Below the pieces are notes generated by a model. That model was not told the origin of the DNA and ran no database searches. It worked only from the letters and a program-made list of their open reading frames with translations. Made by a program: the position numbers and the translations under genes. From contig NZ_JVOJ01000059.1 of the NCBI RefSeq assembly GCF_001064145.1, positions 41,510 through 105,509 of the forward strand: DNA of 64,000 nt, read 5' to 3'. This DNA comes from Sanguibacter keddieii. GTDB taxonomy: Bacteria; Actinomycetota; Actinomycetes; Actinomycetales; Actinomycetaceae. Of this stretch, positions 9,322-16,886 are shown piece by piece (position 1 is the stretch's first letter; each line of letters starts with the position of its first letter).

Positions 9322-10893
9322 TTACTTAGCGCTCACACCGAGCAACTGCAGGCCGGTGGAGGAGATCGCCTGGAATCCTTCCACCTTGGCGGGGTTGGAT
9401 CCGGTGATCATGTTGCGGAACACGAGCGGGAAGATCACGGTCTTCTCAGCCAGCAGGTCCTGAGCCTCGCCCCACTTGGCCTTGGCGGCGTCACCATCGA
9501 GCTGGCTAGCTTCCTCAATGAGGGTCTGCAGCTGGTTGAAGGACTCGGGGTCGGACACCTGCCAGCCGTCACGCTTCTTGGTCCAGACGTTGTCGCCGTT
9601 CCACCAGGAGATGATGATGCCGGGGTCGGTGCCGAAGACCGAGGGGTCGCCGGGGGCCAGAACGATGTCGTAGGTGGGGTTGTCAACGTCGGTGACGTTG
9701 GAGTAGAGGTCAGACGAAGCCATCTGGGTGTGGTTGACCTTCAGGCCCAGGGCCTCCAGGTCGGACTTGATCTGGGGAACCAGGGAGAGGACCCACGGGT
9801 GGTCCGTCGTCACCAGGTTGATCTCGAGGCCGGAGACGCCAGCGTCGCTCAGGAGCTTTGTGGCGGCATCCTTGTCGTAGGACAGATCGGTCGAAGGCTT
9901 CTTGTAGGCGGGGTTCGCCTCGGGCAGGAAGGAGGTCGCCTCAACGGCCTGGCCCTCGAGCGAGGAGCTGATCAGCTTCTGCTTGTCGATGGCCTTGAGG
10001 ATCGCGCGGCGAACCTCGGGCTTGTCGAAGGGAGCCTTCTGCGTGTTGAACATCAGGAAGGGGTTGCCGTAGCCGGGCTTGGACTCAACGTTCCAGCCGG
10101 CGCCCTTGAGCTGATCCTGCGCGGAGGCGGGGACGGCTTCCATGACGTCGATGGTGCCACCGATGGCGGCGGCGAGGCGTGCGGAGTCATCCTTGAGGGA
10201 CTGCCACTTGAGGGTGGCGACCTTCGCGGGCTCGTTGCCGGTGTAGTTCTCGTTCGGAACAGCGGTGATCTCGGTCGCCGTGATGTTCTCGTACTTGTAG
10301 GGGCCGGTGCCGATCGGCTTCGCCTTGAGCGAGTCTTCGTCCATCGACGCGGGGACAACGCGGACGTTAACGAAACGCTCCTTCAGGTTGGCGAAGGGGT
10401 GCTTGAGCTTGATCGTGATGGTGTTGTCGTCCTTGGCTTCGACGCTGTCGACGAAGGTGAAGAACTGACGGTAGATCGACTTCTCGGAGGTCGCGCGCTC
10501 GTAGGAAGCGACGAAGTCAGCGGCGGTCACGGGGGTGCCGTCGGAGAACTTCGCGCCGTCGCGCAGCTTCACCTCGTACTCGGTGTCGGAGATCTTCTCC
10601 GGGTCACCGGCGGCCAGCGCGGGGCTGACCGAGTAGTCGGCCATGTTGAAACGGTACAGGCCCTCGAGGACCTGCCAGTTCGCACCCATGCCGAGAGCCG
10701 AGGTGGTGATCGGGCCGTAATCGGTGGTCTCGTAGGCGGCACCGGCGGTGATCGTACCCTTCGGCCCGTCGGAGGCCTTCGAGCCGCCGTCGGACGACGT
10801 CGTACTGGTCGATCCGCCGCCGCACGCGGTCAGGATCATGGCGGCAGCTGCGGTCAGTGCAGCGCCTGTTGCAAAGTGTTTGCGCATTCGCAT
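9322..10893 (-). CDS. Substrate-binding lipoprotein, ABC peptide family (SBP_5), sialic acid system
   Basis: A 523-residue solute-binding protein of family 5. The N terminus is MRMRKHF, a hydrophobic stretch, then LTACGGGSTST, a clear lipobox, so it is a lipoprotein on the outer face of the membrane. Family features include TDYGPITTSALGMGANWQVLEGLYRF, VKLRDGAKFSDGTPVTAADF and KAIDKQKLI. The start at 10893 is chosen because GAGGAG lies 7 nt upstream; the longer reading from 10908 would include this ribosome-binding site. Substrate (sialic acid) is inferred from the nan genes and the SatA/SiaE precedent in the same family. Confidence 0.87.
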   Translation of the reverse strand: MRMRKHFATGAALTAAAAMILTACGGGSTSTTSSDGGSKASDGPKGTITAGAAYETTDYGPITTSALGMGANWQVLEGLYRFNMADYSVSPALAAGDPEKISDTEYEVKLRDGAKFSDGTPVTAADFVASYERATSEKSIYRQFFTFVDSVEAKDDNTITIKLKHPFANLKERFVNVRVVPASMDEDSLKAKPIGTGPYKYENITATEITAVPNENYTGNEPAKVATLKWQSLKDDSARLAAAIGGTIDVMEAVPASAQDQLKGAGWNVESKPGYGNPFLMFNTQKAPFDKPEVRRAILKAIDKQKLISSSLEGQAVEATSFLPEANPAYKKPSTDLSYDKDAATKLLSDAGVSGLEINLVTTDHPWVLSLVPQIKSDLEALGLKVNHTQMASSDLYSNVTDVDNPTYDIVLAPGDPSVFGTDPGIIISWWNGDNVWTKKRDGWQVSDPESFNQLQTLIEEASQLDGDAAKAKWGEAQDLLAEKTVIFPLVFRNMITGSNPAKVEGFQAISSTGLQLLGVSAK

Positions 10894-10955
10894 GTTCTCG
10901 CTCCTCATCTTCGAGAATTGGGACGTGCGGTTCTGTTGTTCCGCTCGCTATACTG

Positions 10956-10984
10956 ATCTTATGTTGTCAGACAAATTAATGCAA
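10956..10984 (-). promoter_or_regulatory. Promoter of the sialic acid operon, operator in the spacer
   Basis: On the minus strand: -35 TTGCAT (10984-10979), 17-bp spacer, -10 TAAGAT (10961-10956), predicted start near 10949, 56 nt before the binding-protein ATG. The spacer contains the perfect palindrome at 10964-10974, so a bound repressor would block RNA polymerase. Confidence 0.65.
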
Positions 10985-11725
10985 GCGATATCACCCCCAT
11001 CGCTCTCAGAAACCAATCAGAACCGATCCGTACCAACATCGATTGACTCAAGATCCTCGGTAACGATGGATGCGATCAAGTCCTATATTTTGCGACATGG
11101 ATTACATCCCGGTGATCGCCTCCCCACAGAATCGACACTATGCGCCGACCTTGGCGTTTCGCGCTCCTCTGTGAGAGAAGCATTACGTCGCCTCCAGGCT
11201 CTCGACATCGTGACGGTCCGCCAGGGTTCGGGTTCCTACGTCGGCGAGATGTCCATGCAACCGCTCGTCGAGACGCTCGTTCTACGCGCCGCCCTCGACG
11301 AGATCAACGGCGCGCAGTCTCTCCACGCAATCATCAATACGCGCCGCGCCCTCGACCTCGGGATCGCGGTTCCGATCACCCGCGCCATGAAGGGCACGAC
11401 AAACCCCCACCTGTGGGAGCTCGTCGAGGCCATGACGGAGTACGCGCACACAGGTTCGACCTACCTCGAGCAGGACATCGCGTTCCACTCCGGCCTCCTC
11501 GCCTACATCGAGAACGAGCTCATGCACCAGCTCGTGGCCGCCATGTGGCTGGTCCACCAGAGCGTGACTCCCAAACTGGCCGCAGCATCGCGCCAGGAAA
11601 TGGAAGACACCGCCGAGGCCCACGCGGCCATCCTGCGGGCGTGCGAAGCCGGAGACGTCGAGGCATACACCGCGGCAGTCGACGCACACTACGCCCCACT
11701 CCTCGCGATCATCGAAGGTCGTTAG
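10961..11725 (+). CDS. nanR: GntR/FadR-family regulator of sialic acid genes
   Basis: A 254-residue regulator with an N-terminal winged helix and a C-terminal helical FCD domain. The DNA-binding part has LHPGDRLPTESTLCADLG then VSRSSVREALRRLQALDIV and RQGSGSYV, diagnostic of GntR. The FCD part runs from about 110 on (HAIINTRRALDLGIAVPI, with later His residues, e.g. DIAFHSGLL and DAHYAPLL, that would bind a metal). The start is uncertain: ATG 10961 has no ribosome-binding site, but TATACT at 10949-10954 would start transcription at about that A (a leaderless mRNA). ATG 11066 is the alternative. Divergence from the transporter suggests local control with sialic acid or a catabolite as inducer. 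Confidence 0.8.
   Translation: MLSDKLMQAISPPSLSETNQNRSVPTSIDSRSSVTMDAIKSYILRHGLHPGDRLPTESTLCADLGVSRSSVREALRRLQALDIVTVRQGSGSYVGEMSMQPLVETLVLRAALDEINGAQSLHAIINTRRALDLGIAVPITRAMKGTTNPHLWELVEAMTEYAHTGSTYLEQDIAFHSGLLAYIENELMHQLVAAMWLVHQSVTPKLAAASRQEMEDTAEAHAAILRACEAGDVEAYTAAVDAHYAPLLAIIEGR
10964..10974. promoter_or_regulatory. Operator of the GntR/FadR-type regulator
   Basis: TTGTCAGACAA, a perfect palindrome with 5-bp arms, matching the T-N-G-T-N3-A-C-N-A pattern of FadR-type GntR operators. It lies between the divergent regulator and transport genes, and overlaps both predicted promoters. Confidence 0.7.
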
Positions 11726-12801
11726 AGCACACAGAAAAACCCGGAGCGTTGTGGGGGCACGCGCACCGGGTTTTCTGTACCCGTTGAGAGGCGGGCCTCA
11801 ACCTCCCACAGGCCGCTGTCGCGCTCGAAGACCACCACGGCCTCGTCCCCGTCGACCGTCGCGTCGCTGTACCCGAAGGCGTCCCGCCCAAAGAAGGCGA
11901 CCCCCTCGGAGCGGACCTCACCCTCCCACGGGGGCGTCAGGCGAACAATCTCACCGCACGCCCGCGCATCCACCCTCCCAGGGTGCACGAGAAGCGAACC
12001 GATCATGCGCGCATTACAGCCCGGATCGTCGAGTTCCCACAGGCACCCACCCTGCCACGTGCGCCCGTCTCCCCACGCGAGGTAGCGCGCACCTGAGCCT
12101 CGCCCCTCAAAGCCCTGGATACGGCAGTTCGCGACGAGGCGACCGTCCCACACGCTCAGCGTCGTCTCATCGAGGAGCGCTCCCCCGTCGCCGACAAGAG
12201 GGGCCGCCGCGCAGACCAGACATCCGCCACGCGCATAGACGACGCGCACGTGCGTCTCATCCCCTACGCGCACGACGTAGGGCAGCGCCACAGCCCCGTC
12301 GACGGTCGCGGTGCCACCCGACGTCGCAAACAGCGCGTCTGCACCCGTAAGCTCATAGAGCTCATCCGTCATGTCCACATAGGCGAGGTCCTCGGGGCCA
12401 CTCCCCCACGCCCACCAGGCACGCAGGTGCTCGCCATCGGCTCGCGAGTCCATATAGCCCACGCGCCCATCCGTCGATGCGAACGCCAGGTGCATGAGGC
12501 CGTCACCGTCCACGCCGACACACGCATCCGAAGAAACGGGCGGGCCTCCGGCGGGAAGCGGGCGCGGCTCACTCCACCGCCCCACCCCCTCGCGCACCAT
12601 CCAGTGGATGCGGTTCGGATTCGGCAGGTCCGACGCCATCGTCAGCCCGTTGAAGTCAGATCCTGCGCCCGAGGCCGGGGCAGGCCTCTCATCAAAGAAC
12701 AGGACGGTGCGCTCGTCCGCGAGCGTCACGAGGCCGGGGATGCGCGCCTCCCCCGCGCCCTTCGGAGCGACGATGCAGCGGGGGCTGGTGATGTCAGTCA
12801 T
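11722..12801 (-). CDS. Sialidase-like protein without signal peptide
   Basis: A 359-residue protein with the hallmarks of a six-bladed sialidase fold. Near the N terminus is EARIPGLVTL (RIP motif with the first Arg of the triad), then FFDERPAPASGAG and SDLPNPNRIHW, matching the D-x-RP and PNPN-type substrate loops. One degenerate Asp box is AWGDGRTWQGG (about 250). No secretion signal, membrane segment or carbohydrate-binding domain is seen, and the length is close to the minimal catalytic domain. It would then act inside the cell on imported sialosides or sialyl-oligosaccharides, or be non-catalytic. Its tail overlaps the regulator by 4 bp, tail to tail. Confidence 0.68.
   Translation of the reverse strand: MTDITSPRCIVAPKGAGEARIPGLVTLADERTVLFFDERPAPASGAGSDFNGLTMASDLPNPNRIHWMVREGVGRWSEPRPLPAGGPPVSSDACVGVDGDGLMHLAFASTDGRVGYMDSRADGEHLRAWWAWGSGPEDLAYVDMTDELYELTGADALFATSGGTATVDGAVALPYVVRVGDETHVRVVYARGGCLVCAAAPLVGDGGALLDETTLSVWDGRLVANCRIQGFEGRGSGARYLAWGDGRTWQGGCLWELDDPGCNARMIGSLLVHPGRVDARACGEIVRLTPPWEGEVRSEGVAFFGRDAFGYSDATVDGDEAVVVFERDSGLWEVEARLSTGTENPVRVPPQRSGFFCVL
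11731..11778. terminator. Bidirectional terminator between regulator and sialidase
   Basis: Stem ACAGAAAA(A)CCCGG with CCGGGTTTTCTGT, 13 bp with one bulged A, loop of 21 nt. It overlaps the last codons of the sialidase-like gene and serves convergent transcripts. A/T-rich stem ends give a T-run on both strands. Confidence 0.7.
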
Positions 12802-12843
12802 GCACCCAGGATAACCGAGGCGCACGAACGCACATACAAAGAA

Positions 12844-12869
12844 CCCCGGGGAACCAGTGTTCCTCGGGG
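12844..12869. terminator. Terminator of the tRNA-rpmG unit
   Basis: CCCCGGGGAAC pairs with GTTCCTCGGGG (11 bp, one G-T) around a 4-nt loop. It follows the rpmG stop on the minus strand. Confidence 0.7.
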
Positions 12870-12886
12870 CTTTGAGACGGAAGCCG

Positions 12887-13057
12887 TCAGCGGGTCTCGC
12901 GGTGCGCCGTCGACTTGTGGCAGCGCGGGCAGTACTTCGCCAGCTCGAGACGATCCGGCGTGTTACGACGGTTCTTCTTGGTGATGTAGTTGCGCTCCTT
13001 GCACTCCGAGCAGGCCAGAGTGATCTTGGGGCGAACGTCCTGGGACTTGCTTGCCAC
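12887..13057 (-). CDS. rpmG: 50S ribosomal protein L33
   Basis: A 56-residue ribosomal protein bL33, starting at GTG 13057. The sequence has [16 protein letters not shown] and [18 protein letters not shown], so both CxxC pairs of the zinc-binding (C+) form are present. The stop TGA lies at 12889-12887. It is the last gene after three tRNA genes, an order also seen in other actinobacteria (tRNA-Thr, tRNA-Met, rpmG). Confidence 0.95.
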   Translation of the reverse strand: MASKSQDVRPKITLACSECKERNYITKKNRRNTPDRLELAKYCPRCHKSTAHRETR

Positions 13058-13111
13058 GGTTGTTTCCCTCGCTTAGTTTCGTCGCTCGCGCGACCTGTCG
13101 GATGAAAGAGT

Positions 13112-13188
13112 TGGTAGCGGGGGCGGGGCTCGAACCCGCGACCTCACGATTATGAGTCGTGCGCTCTGACCAGCTGAGCTACCCCGCC
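13112..13188 (-). tRNA. tRNA-Met (anticodon CAT), elongator type
   Basis: A 77-nt cloverleaf with 5' GGCGGGG pairing with CCCCGCT (G1-U72 wobble), anticodon loop CTCATAA, T arm GCGGG-TTCGAGC-CCCGC and encoded CCA. The D-arm and the 5-bp anticodon stem (CACGA/TCGTG) are intact. No run of three G-C pairs at the base of the anticodon stem, so not an initiator. Confidence 0.93.
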
Positions 13189-13215
13189 GCCGGAAGCGGA
13201 TAAATCCGCAACCGG

Positions 13216-13288
13216 AGCCCCGAAAGGGAATCGAACCCTTGACCTTCTCCTTACCATGGAGACGCTCTGCCTACTGAGCTATCGGGGC
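13216..13288 (-). tRNA. tRNA-Thr (anticodon GGT)
   Basis: A 73-nt cloverleaf: acceptor GCCCCGA/TCGGGGC, anticodon stem TCTCC/GGAGA with loop ATGGTAA, T arm AAGGG-TTCGATT-CCCTT. CCA is not encoded. Confidence 0.94.
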
Positions 13289-13379
13289 AACGCCGGAAAG
13301 CCTATCTCATCTCCGAGCGCCGAAGCAATCCCGGAGCCTGAGAATGACATCACAGGCGTTACTCACTGGAACCAGCGAG

Positions 13380-13464
13380 TGGTGGCAGGTGAGGGATTCG
13401 AACCCCCGAAGCACGAAGCGTCTGATTTACAGTCAGATCCATTTGGCCGCTTTGGTAACCTGCC
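13380..13464 (-). tRNA. tRNA-Tyr (anticodon GTA)
   Basis: An 85-nt class II tRNA: acceptor GGCAGGT/ACCTGCC, anticodon loop CTGTAAA between CTGA-type stems, long variable arm (ACGCTTCGTGCTTC region), T arm with GGTTCGAATCC, and encoded CCA. Confidence 0.93.
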
Positions 13465-13562
13465 ATGCGCCGCTCTCGCGGTGCCGTGAAAGAATAGCAT
13501 TAAAATGATGCCGAGCGCCAATCGGAACGACGATTGGCGCAGTTCCAACGAAAGGTGCACCC

Positions 13563-14066
13563 ATGGCAGACTCCTCCTTCGACGTTGTCTCCAAGCTCGA
13601 CCGCCAGGAGGTCGACAACGCTGTCAACCAGACCGCCAAGGAGATCGCCAACCGCTACGACTTCCGCGGCGTCGACGCCGCCATCTCCCTCAGCGGTGAC
13701 ACGATCGCGATGGAGGCAAACTCCGCCTCCCGCGTGATGGCAATCCTCGACGTCCTGCAGTCCAAGCTGATCCGCCGCGGCCTGTCGCTGAAGGTTCTGG
13801 ACTACAAGGACCGCGAGCCCAAGGCATCCGGCAAGCTCTTCAAGCTCGTCTGCCCCCTCAAGGAAGGCATCCCCCAGGACACCGCGAAGAAAATCTCCAA
13901 GCTCATCCGCGAGGAAGGCCCCAAGGGCGTCAAGGCCCAGATCCAGGGTGACGAACTTCGCGTTTCCTCCAAGTCCCGCGACGACCTGCAGGCCGTCATC
14001 GCGCTTCTCAAGGGACCCAAGGGCGAGGAGCTGGACGTCGCACTCCAGTTCGTCAACTACCGCTAA
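13563..14066 (+). CDS. YajQ-family nucleotide-binding protein
   Basis: A 167-residue member of the YajQ/DUF520 family, cytoplasmic proteins reported to bind cyclic di-GMP in some species. It starts [20 protein letters not shown] and has [32 protein letters not shown] and [21 protein letters not shown], all conserved in the family. Length is typical (about 160). ATG 13563 is preceded by AAAGGTG. It stands alone, convergent to htpX across a strong hairpin. Cellular role in actinobacteria is not established. Confidence 0.93.
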   Translation: MADSSFDVVSKLDRQEVDNAVNQTAKEIANRYDFRGVDAAISLSGDTIAMEANSASRVMAILDVLQSKLIRRGLSLKVLDYKDREPKASGKLFKLVCPLKEGIPQDTAKKISKLIREEGPKGVKAQIQGDELRVSSKSRDDLQAVIALLKGPKGEELDVALQFVNYR

Positions 14067-14078
14067 CCAACGCCCATA

Positions 14079-14120
14079 CGCGGGGCGGGCGGCCGGAATC
14101 ATCCGGCTGCCCGCCCCGCG
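14079..14120. terminator. Bidirectional terminator between yajQ and htpX
   Basis: CGCGGGGCGGGC and GCCGG pair with CCGGC and GCCCGCCCCGCG, 17 bp with a single mismatch and a 6-nt loop. It serves both convergent genes. Confidence 0.8.
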
Positions 14121-14130
14121 TTCTCACAGC

Positions 14131-15009
14131 TTAATAGCCCGCGATTTTCTCCAGTCGCTCAATGCGCTGCTCCATCGGCGGGTGCGTCGAGAACATACGC
14201 AAGAGGGACTGGCCGCGGAACGGATTCGCGATCATCATCGCGGCCACGTTGCGGGTGCGCGGAGTGTCCTCCATCGGACGCCGATCCGTCGCCATCTCCA
14301 GCTTACGCAGAGCCGACGCCAGAGCCAGCGGATCCTGCGTCAACATCGCACCATCCTCATCCGCGTCGAACTCACGCGTGCGCGACAGCGAGAACTGGAT
14401 CAGCACCGATGCAAAAGGCGCGAGCAAGCTGAGAACCAGCATGCCCGCAAACCCCATGCCGCCGCTACCGTCACGTCCGTTACGGCCACCAAAGAACATG
14501 AAAAACTGCGCAACCGACGCGATAACCCCGCCCATCGCCGCAGCAACGGACGTCGTCAGAATGTCGCGGTTATAGACATGCATCAGCTCGTGCCCCAGCA
14601 CTCCACGCAGCTCACGCTCATTGAGAATAGCCAGGATGCCTTCCGTGCAGCACACCGCCGCATTGTTCGGGTTACGCCCCGTCGCAAAAGCATTCGGCGT
14701 CAACGACGGCGCCACCCAGATCGACGGCATCGGCTGCTGTGCGCGCGCAGACAGCTCACGAACGATCGCGTACAGCTGCGGGTACTGCGCCTCGGTCACC
14801 CGGTACGCACCCATCGACCTCAGCGCAATTGTCGCAGAATTCCAATACGAATAAGCCGTCTGCACCAACCCCAGCGCCGCAAACGCAAACAACCACACGA
14901 CACGCCCCGAACCCGCAGCAATAAGCGCGCCAATAGCGAGCAGCAACGCCCACATACCTCCCAGCAGGAGCGTCGTCTTCAGACCGTTGTGATAGTTGCG
15001 GTGCACCAT
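14131..15009 (-). CDS. htpX: Membrane zinc metalloprotease HtpX
   Basis: A 292-residue M48 protease that degrades damaged membrane proteins. Two hydrophobic segments near residues 12-55 (LLLGGMWALLLAIGALIAAG and VVWLFAFAALGLVQTAYSYW) are followed by the zinc motif LGHELMHVYNRD (HExxH) and a second pair of membrane segments around 155-200. The third ligand Glu is in REFDADEDGA. ATG 15009 (MVHRNYHNG) fits the family start; the upstream extension to 15105 does not look coding. The C terminus (HPPMEQRIERLEKIAGY) is typical of HtpX. Confidence 0.92.
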   Translation of the reverse strand: MVHRNYHNGLKTTLLLGGMWALLLAIGALIAAGSGRVVWLFAFAALGLVQTAYSYWNSATIALRSMGAYRVTEAQYPQLYAIVRELSARAQQPMPSIWVAPSLTPNAFATGRNPNNAAVCCTEGILAILNERELRGVLGHELMHVYNRDILTTSVAAAMGGVIASVAQFFMFFGGRNGRDGSGGMGFAGMLVLSLLAPFASVLIQFSLSRTREFDADEDGAMLTQDPLALASALRKLEMATDRRPMEDTPRTRNVAAMMIANPFRGQSLLRMFSTHPPMEQRIERLEKIAGY

Positions 15010-15138
15010 ACGGGCGATCCTATGGGGGTTACCTGAGAAGCTGCTGAGAACCAGCCGAAGCTCCAATGGGAAACAATGACCCCAACCTGCAGTCACAGGA
15101 CACATCGAGGTGATCCACAGCCCCGCTCCCCCACACGA

Positions 15139-15173
15139 CGAGGCCGCGACCGGAATACCCGGCCACGGCCTCG
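15139..15173. terminator. Terminator of the ferredoxin reductase gene
   Basis: CGAGGCCG pairs with CGGCCTCG (8 bp) with an inner CCGG pairing. It is a decayed relative of the GACGAGGCCGGGG hairpins and lies just past the fprA-like stop on the minus strand. Confidence 0.6.
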
Positions 15174-15189
15174 CACCGATCAGGGACGC

Positions 15190-16701
15190 TCAGTTGCGGC
15201 GACCCGGACCCGTGTAGTCATCGAAACGCTCAGGAGCGGTCGGCACGCCCATCTCGCCCATCTCACCGATAAGATCCGTTTCCTTCGGATCCACCTGCGC
15301 GCCACGCGAAATATCCGTCATCGAGCGCCGCGAGACGACCTTGATGCGCTCGCGCGTGCCGCGACCGCCCGGAAGCTCGCCGTAGTCCTCACCCAGAGCC
15401 TGCTCGTAGGCATCCAGGAGCTCCCAGCCCTCCCAGGTCGTGAACTCAACGCCACGGGACTCCAGGAGCGCCACCATGGCCTCGTGCCCCACCTCGGCCG
15501 TGTTCGCGTGCAGGCGCCCCTCCGAGGCGTCCTCCACGAGGTGGGAGATCGTCTGCTGGGCGTCCGACTTCGTCGAGCCAATGAGGCCGACGGGGCCGCG
15601 CTTGATCCAACCGGTCGCATACACGCCCGGAATCACGGGGGCGGATTCGTCCTTCGTCGTATCGCCCTCAATGACGCGTCCCTCGACGTTCGGCACGACG
15701 CCGGCGCGCTTGTCGAAGGGCAGGCCCGGGATCGGCGAGGAGTAGTAGCCCACCGCGCGATACACGGCCTGCACGGGCCACGTCGTGATGACGCCCGTGC
15801 CCGACACGCTGCCGTCGCCGTTCAGGGCGGTGCGCTCGGTACGCAGAGCCTTCACGTGGCCGTTCTCGTCCGCGACGACCTCGACCGGGGCCTGGAACAG
15901 ATGAATGTGAATGCGACGCGAGGCCGTGTGCTCCTCCGGATCCGCCATCGCGTAGCCCGTCAGCGTCTTGACGACCTGACGCTGCTGGTTCGACGCGCGC
16001 AGCGCCTCCTCCGAGCCCTCGTCGAAGTCGAAGTCCTCTTCCGAGACGATGACATCCACGTCCGGGACCTTGCCCAGCTCGCGCAGCTCCAGCGGCGTGA
16101 ACTTCACCTGCGCCGGGCCACGGCGACCGAACACGTGCACGTCGGTGATCGGATTGTCGGCGAGGGCCTCGGCCACGTTGGCCGGCACCTCAGTCTTCAG
16201 CATGTCCTCTGCATGCTTGGCCAGGACGCGAGCCACATCCAGCGCCACGTTACCGACGCCCAGGACCGCCACCTCGCGCGCCTTCAGCGGCCACGTGCGC
16301 GGGTAGTCCGGGTTGCCGTCGTACCAGGACACAAAATCGGCAGCACCGTAGGACTCGGGCAGATCCACGCCCGGAATGTCGAGCGGGTGATCGCGGTCCG
16401 CGCCCGTCGCAATGACGATCGCGTCATAGTGGTCACGCAGGTCGTCAATCGTCACGTCACGGCCGACCTCGACGTTTCCGAGCAGTCGAATATCGCCGCG
16501 CTGGAGGATCTTGTACAGCGCCACGATGATCTGCTTGATGCGCGGGTGATCCGGAGCGACGCCGTAGCGCACGAGACCGTAGGGCGCGGGAAGACGCTCA
16601 AACAGGTCGATATTCACCTCGAGCCCCGACTTGGACAGGATGTCCGACGCGTAAATGCCAGCGGGACCAGCGCCGATGACGGCGACGTTGAGTGGTGCCA
16701 A
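15190..16701 (-). CDS. fprA: Ferredoxin/flavodoxin-NADP+ reductase, FprA (adrenodoxin reductase) type
   Basis: A 503-residue flavoprotein that passes electrons between NADPH and ferredoxin. FAD motif VIGAGPAGIYASDILSK is at the N terminus, and the NADP motif GVGNVALDVARVLAK near 160. The conserved end GPVGLIGSTKSDAQQTISHLVED is also there. Start is TTG 16701, with the ribosome-binding site GAAGGAGAAATCGG just upstream. Length exceeds the mycobacterial FprA by about 45 residues at the C terminus (RYRMTDIS-like tail). Terminators flank it on both sides, so it is monocistronic. Confidence 0.88.
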   Translation of the reverse strand: MAPLNVAVIGAGPAGIYASDILSKSGLEVNIDLFERLPAPYGLVRYGVAPDHPRIKQIIVALYKILQRGDIRLLGNVEVGRDVTIDDLRDHYDAIVIATGADRDHPLDIPGVDLPESYGAADFVSWYDGNPDYPRTWPLKAREVAVLGVGNVALDVARVLAKHAEDMLKTEVPANVAEALADNPITDVHVFGRRGPAQVKFTPLELRELGKVPDVDVIVSEEDFDFDEGSEEALRASNQQRQVVKTLTGYAMADPEEHTASRRIHIHLFQAPVEVVADENGHVKALRTERTALNGDGSVSGTGVITTWPVQAVYRAVGYYSSPIPGLPFDKRAGVVPNVEGRVIEGDTTKDESAPVIPGVYATGWIKRGPVGLIGSTKSDAQQTISHLVEDASEGRLHANTAEVGHEAMVALLESRGVEFTTWEGWELLDAYEQALGEDYGELPGGRGTRERIKVVSRRSMTDISRGAQVDPKETDLIGEMGEMGVPTAPERFDDYTGPGRRN

Positions 16702-16826
16702 CCGATTTCTCCTTCTTCGTGACCGCGCGCGTGTGCGCGCACCTGAGCACTAAGTCTAGCGCCCCGTTGCCAAGGGCAACCTTAGCTGAGACCCCTCACA
16801 CACCCCAAGGACGCCCCGCGCATGCG

Positions 16827-16877
16827 ACGAGGCCGGGGCCAGCCGCGCAATGACGCGCAGCCGAGCCCCGGCCTCGT
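16827..16877. terminator. Terminator built from inverted ACGAGGCCGGGGC words
   Basis: ACGAGGCCGGGGC pairs perfectly (13 bp) with GCCCCGGCCTCGT around 25 nt that form an inner CGCGC hairpin. It lies after the polyprenyl synthase stop and ends the complex I operon on the minus strand. T-run TTAT follows on that strand's side. Confidence 0.75.
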
Positions 16878-16886
16878 TATCAACAA

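Noticed and set aside
12344..12360. Further Asp boxes in the sialidase-like protein
   Set aside because: Only one clear S/A-x-D-G-x-T-W element was found; other candidates were too weak to list.
13112..13464. tRNA attachment site for an integrated element
   Set aside because: No integrase or duplicated tRNA end is found in the window; the tRNA-rpmG order is ancestral.
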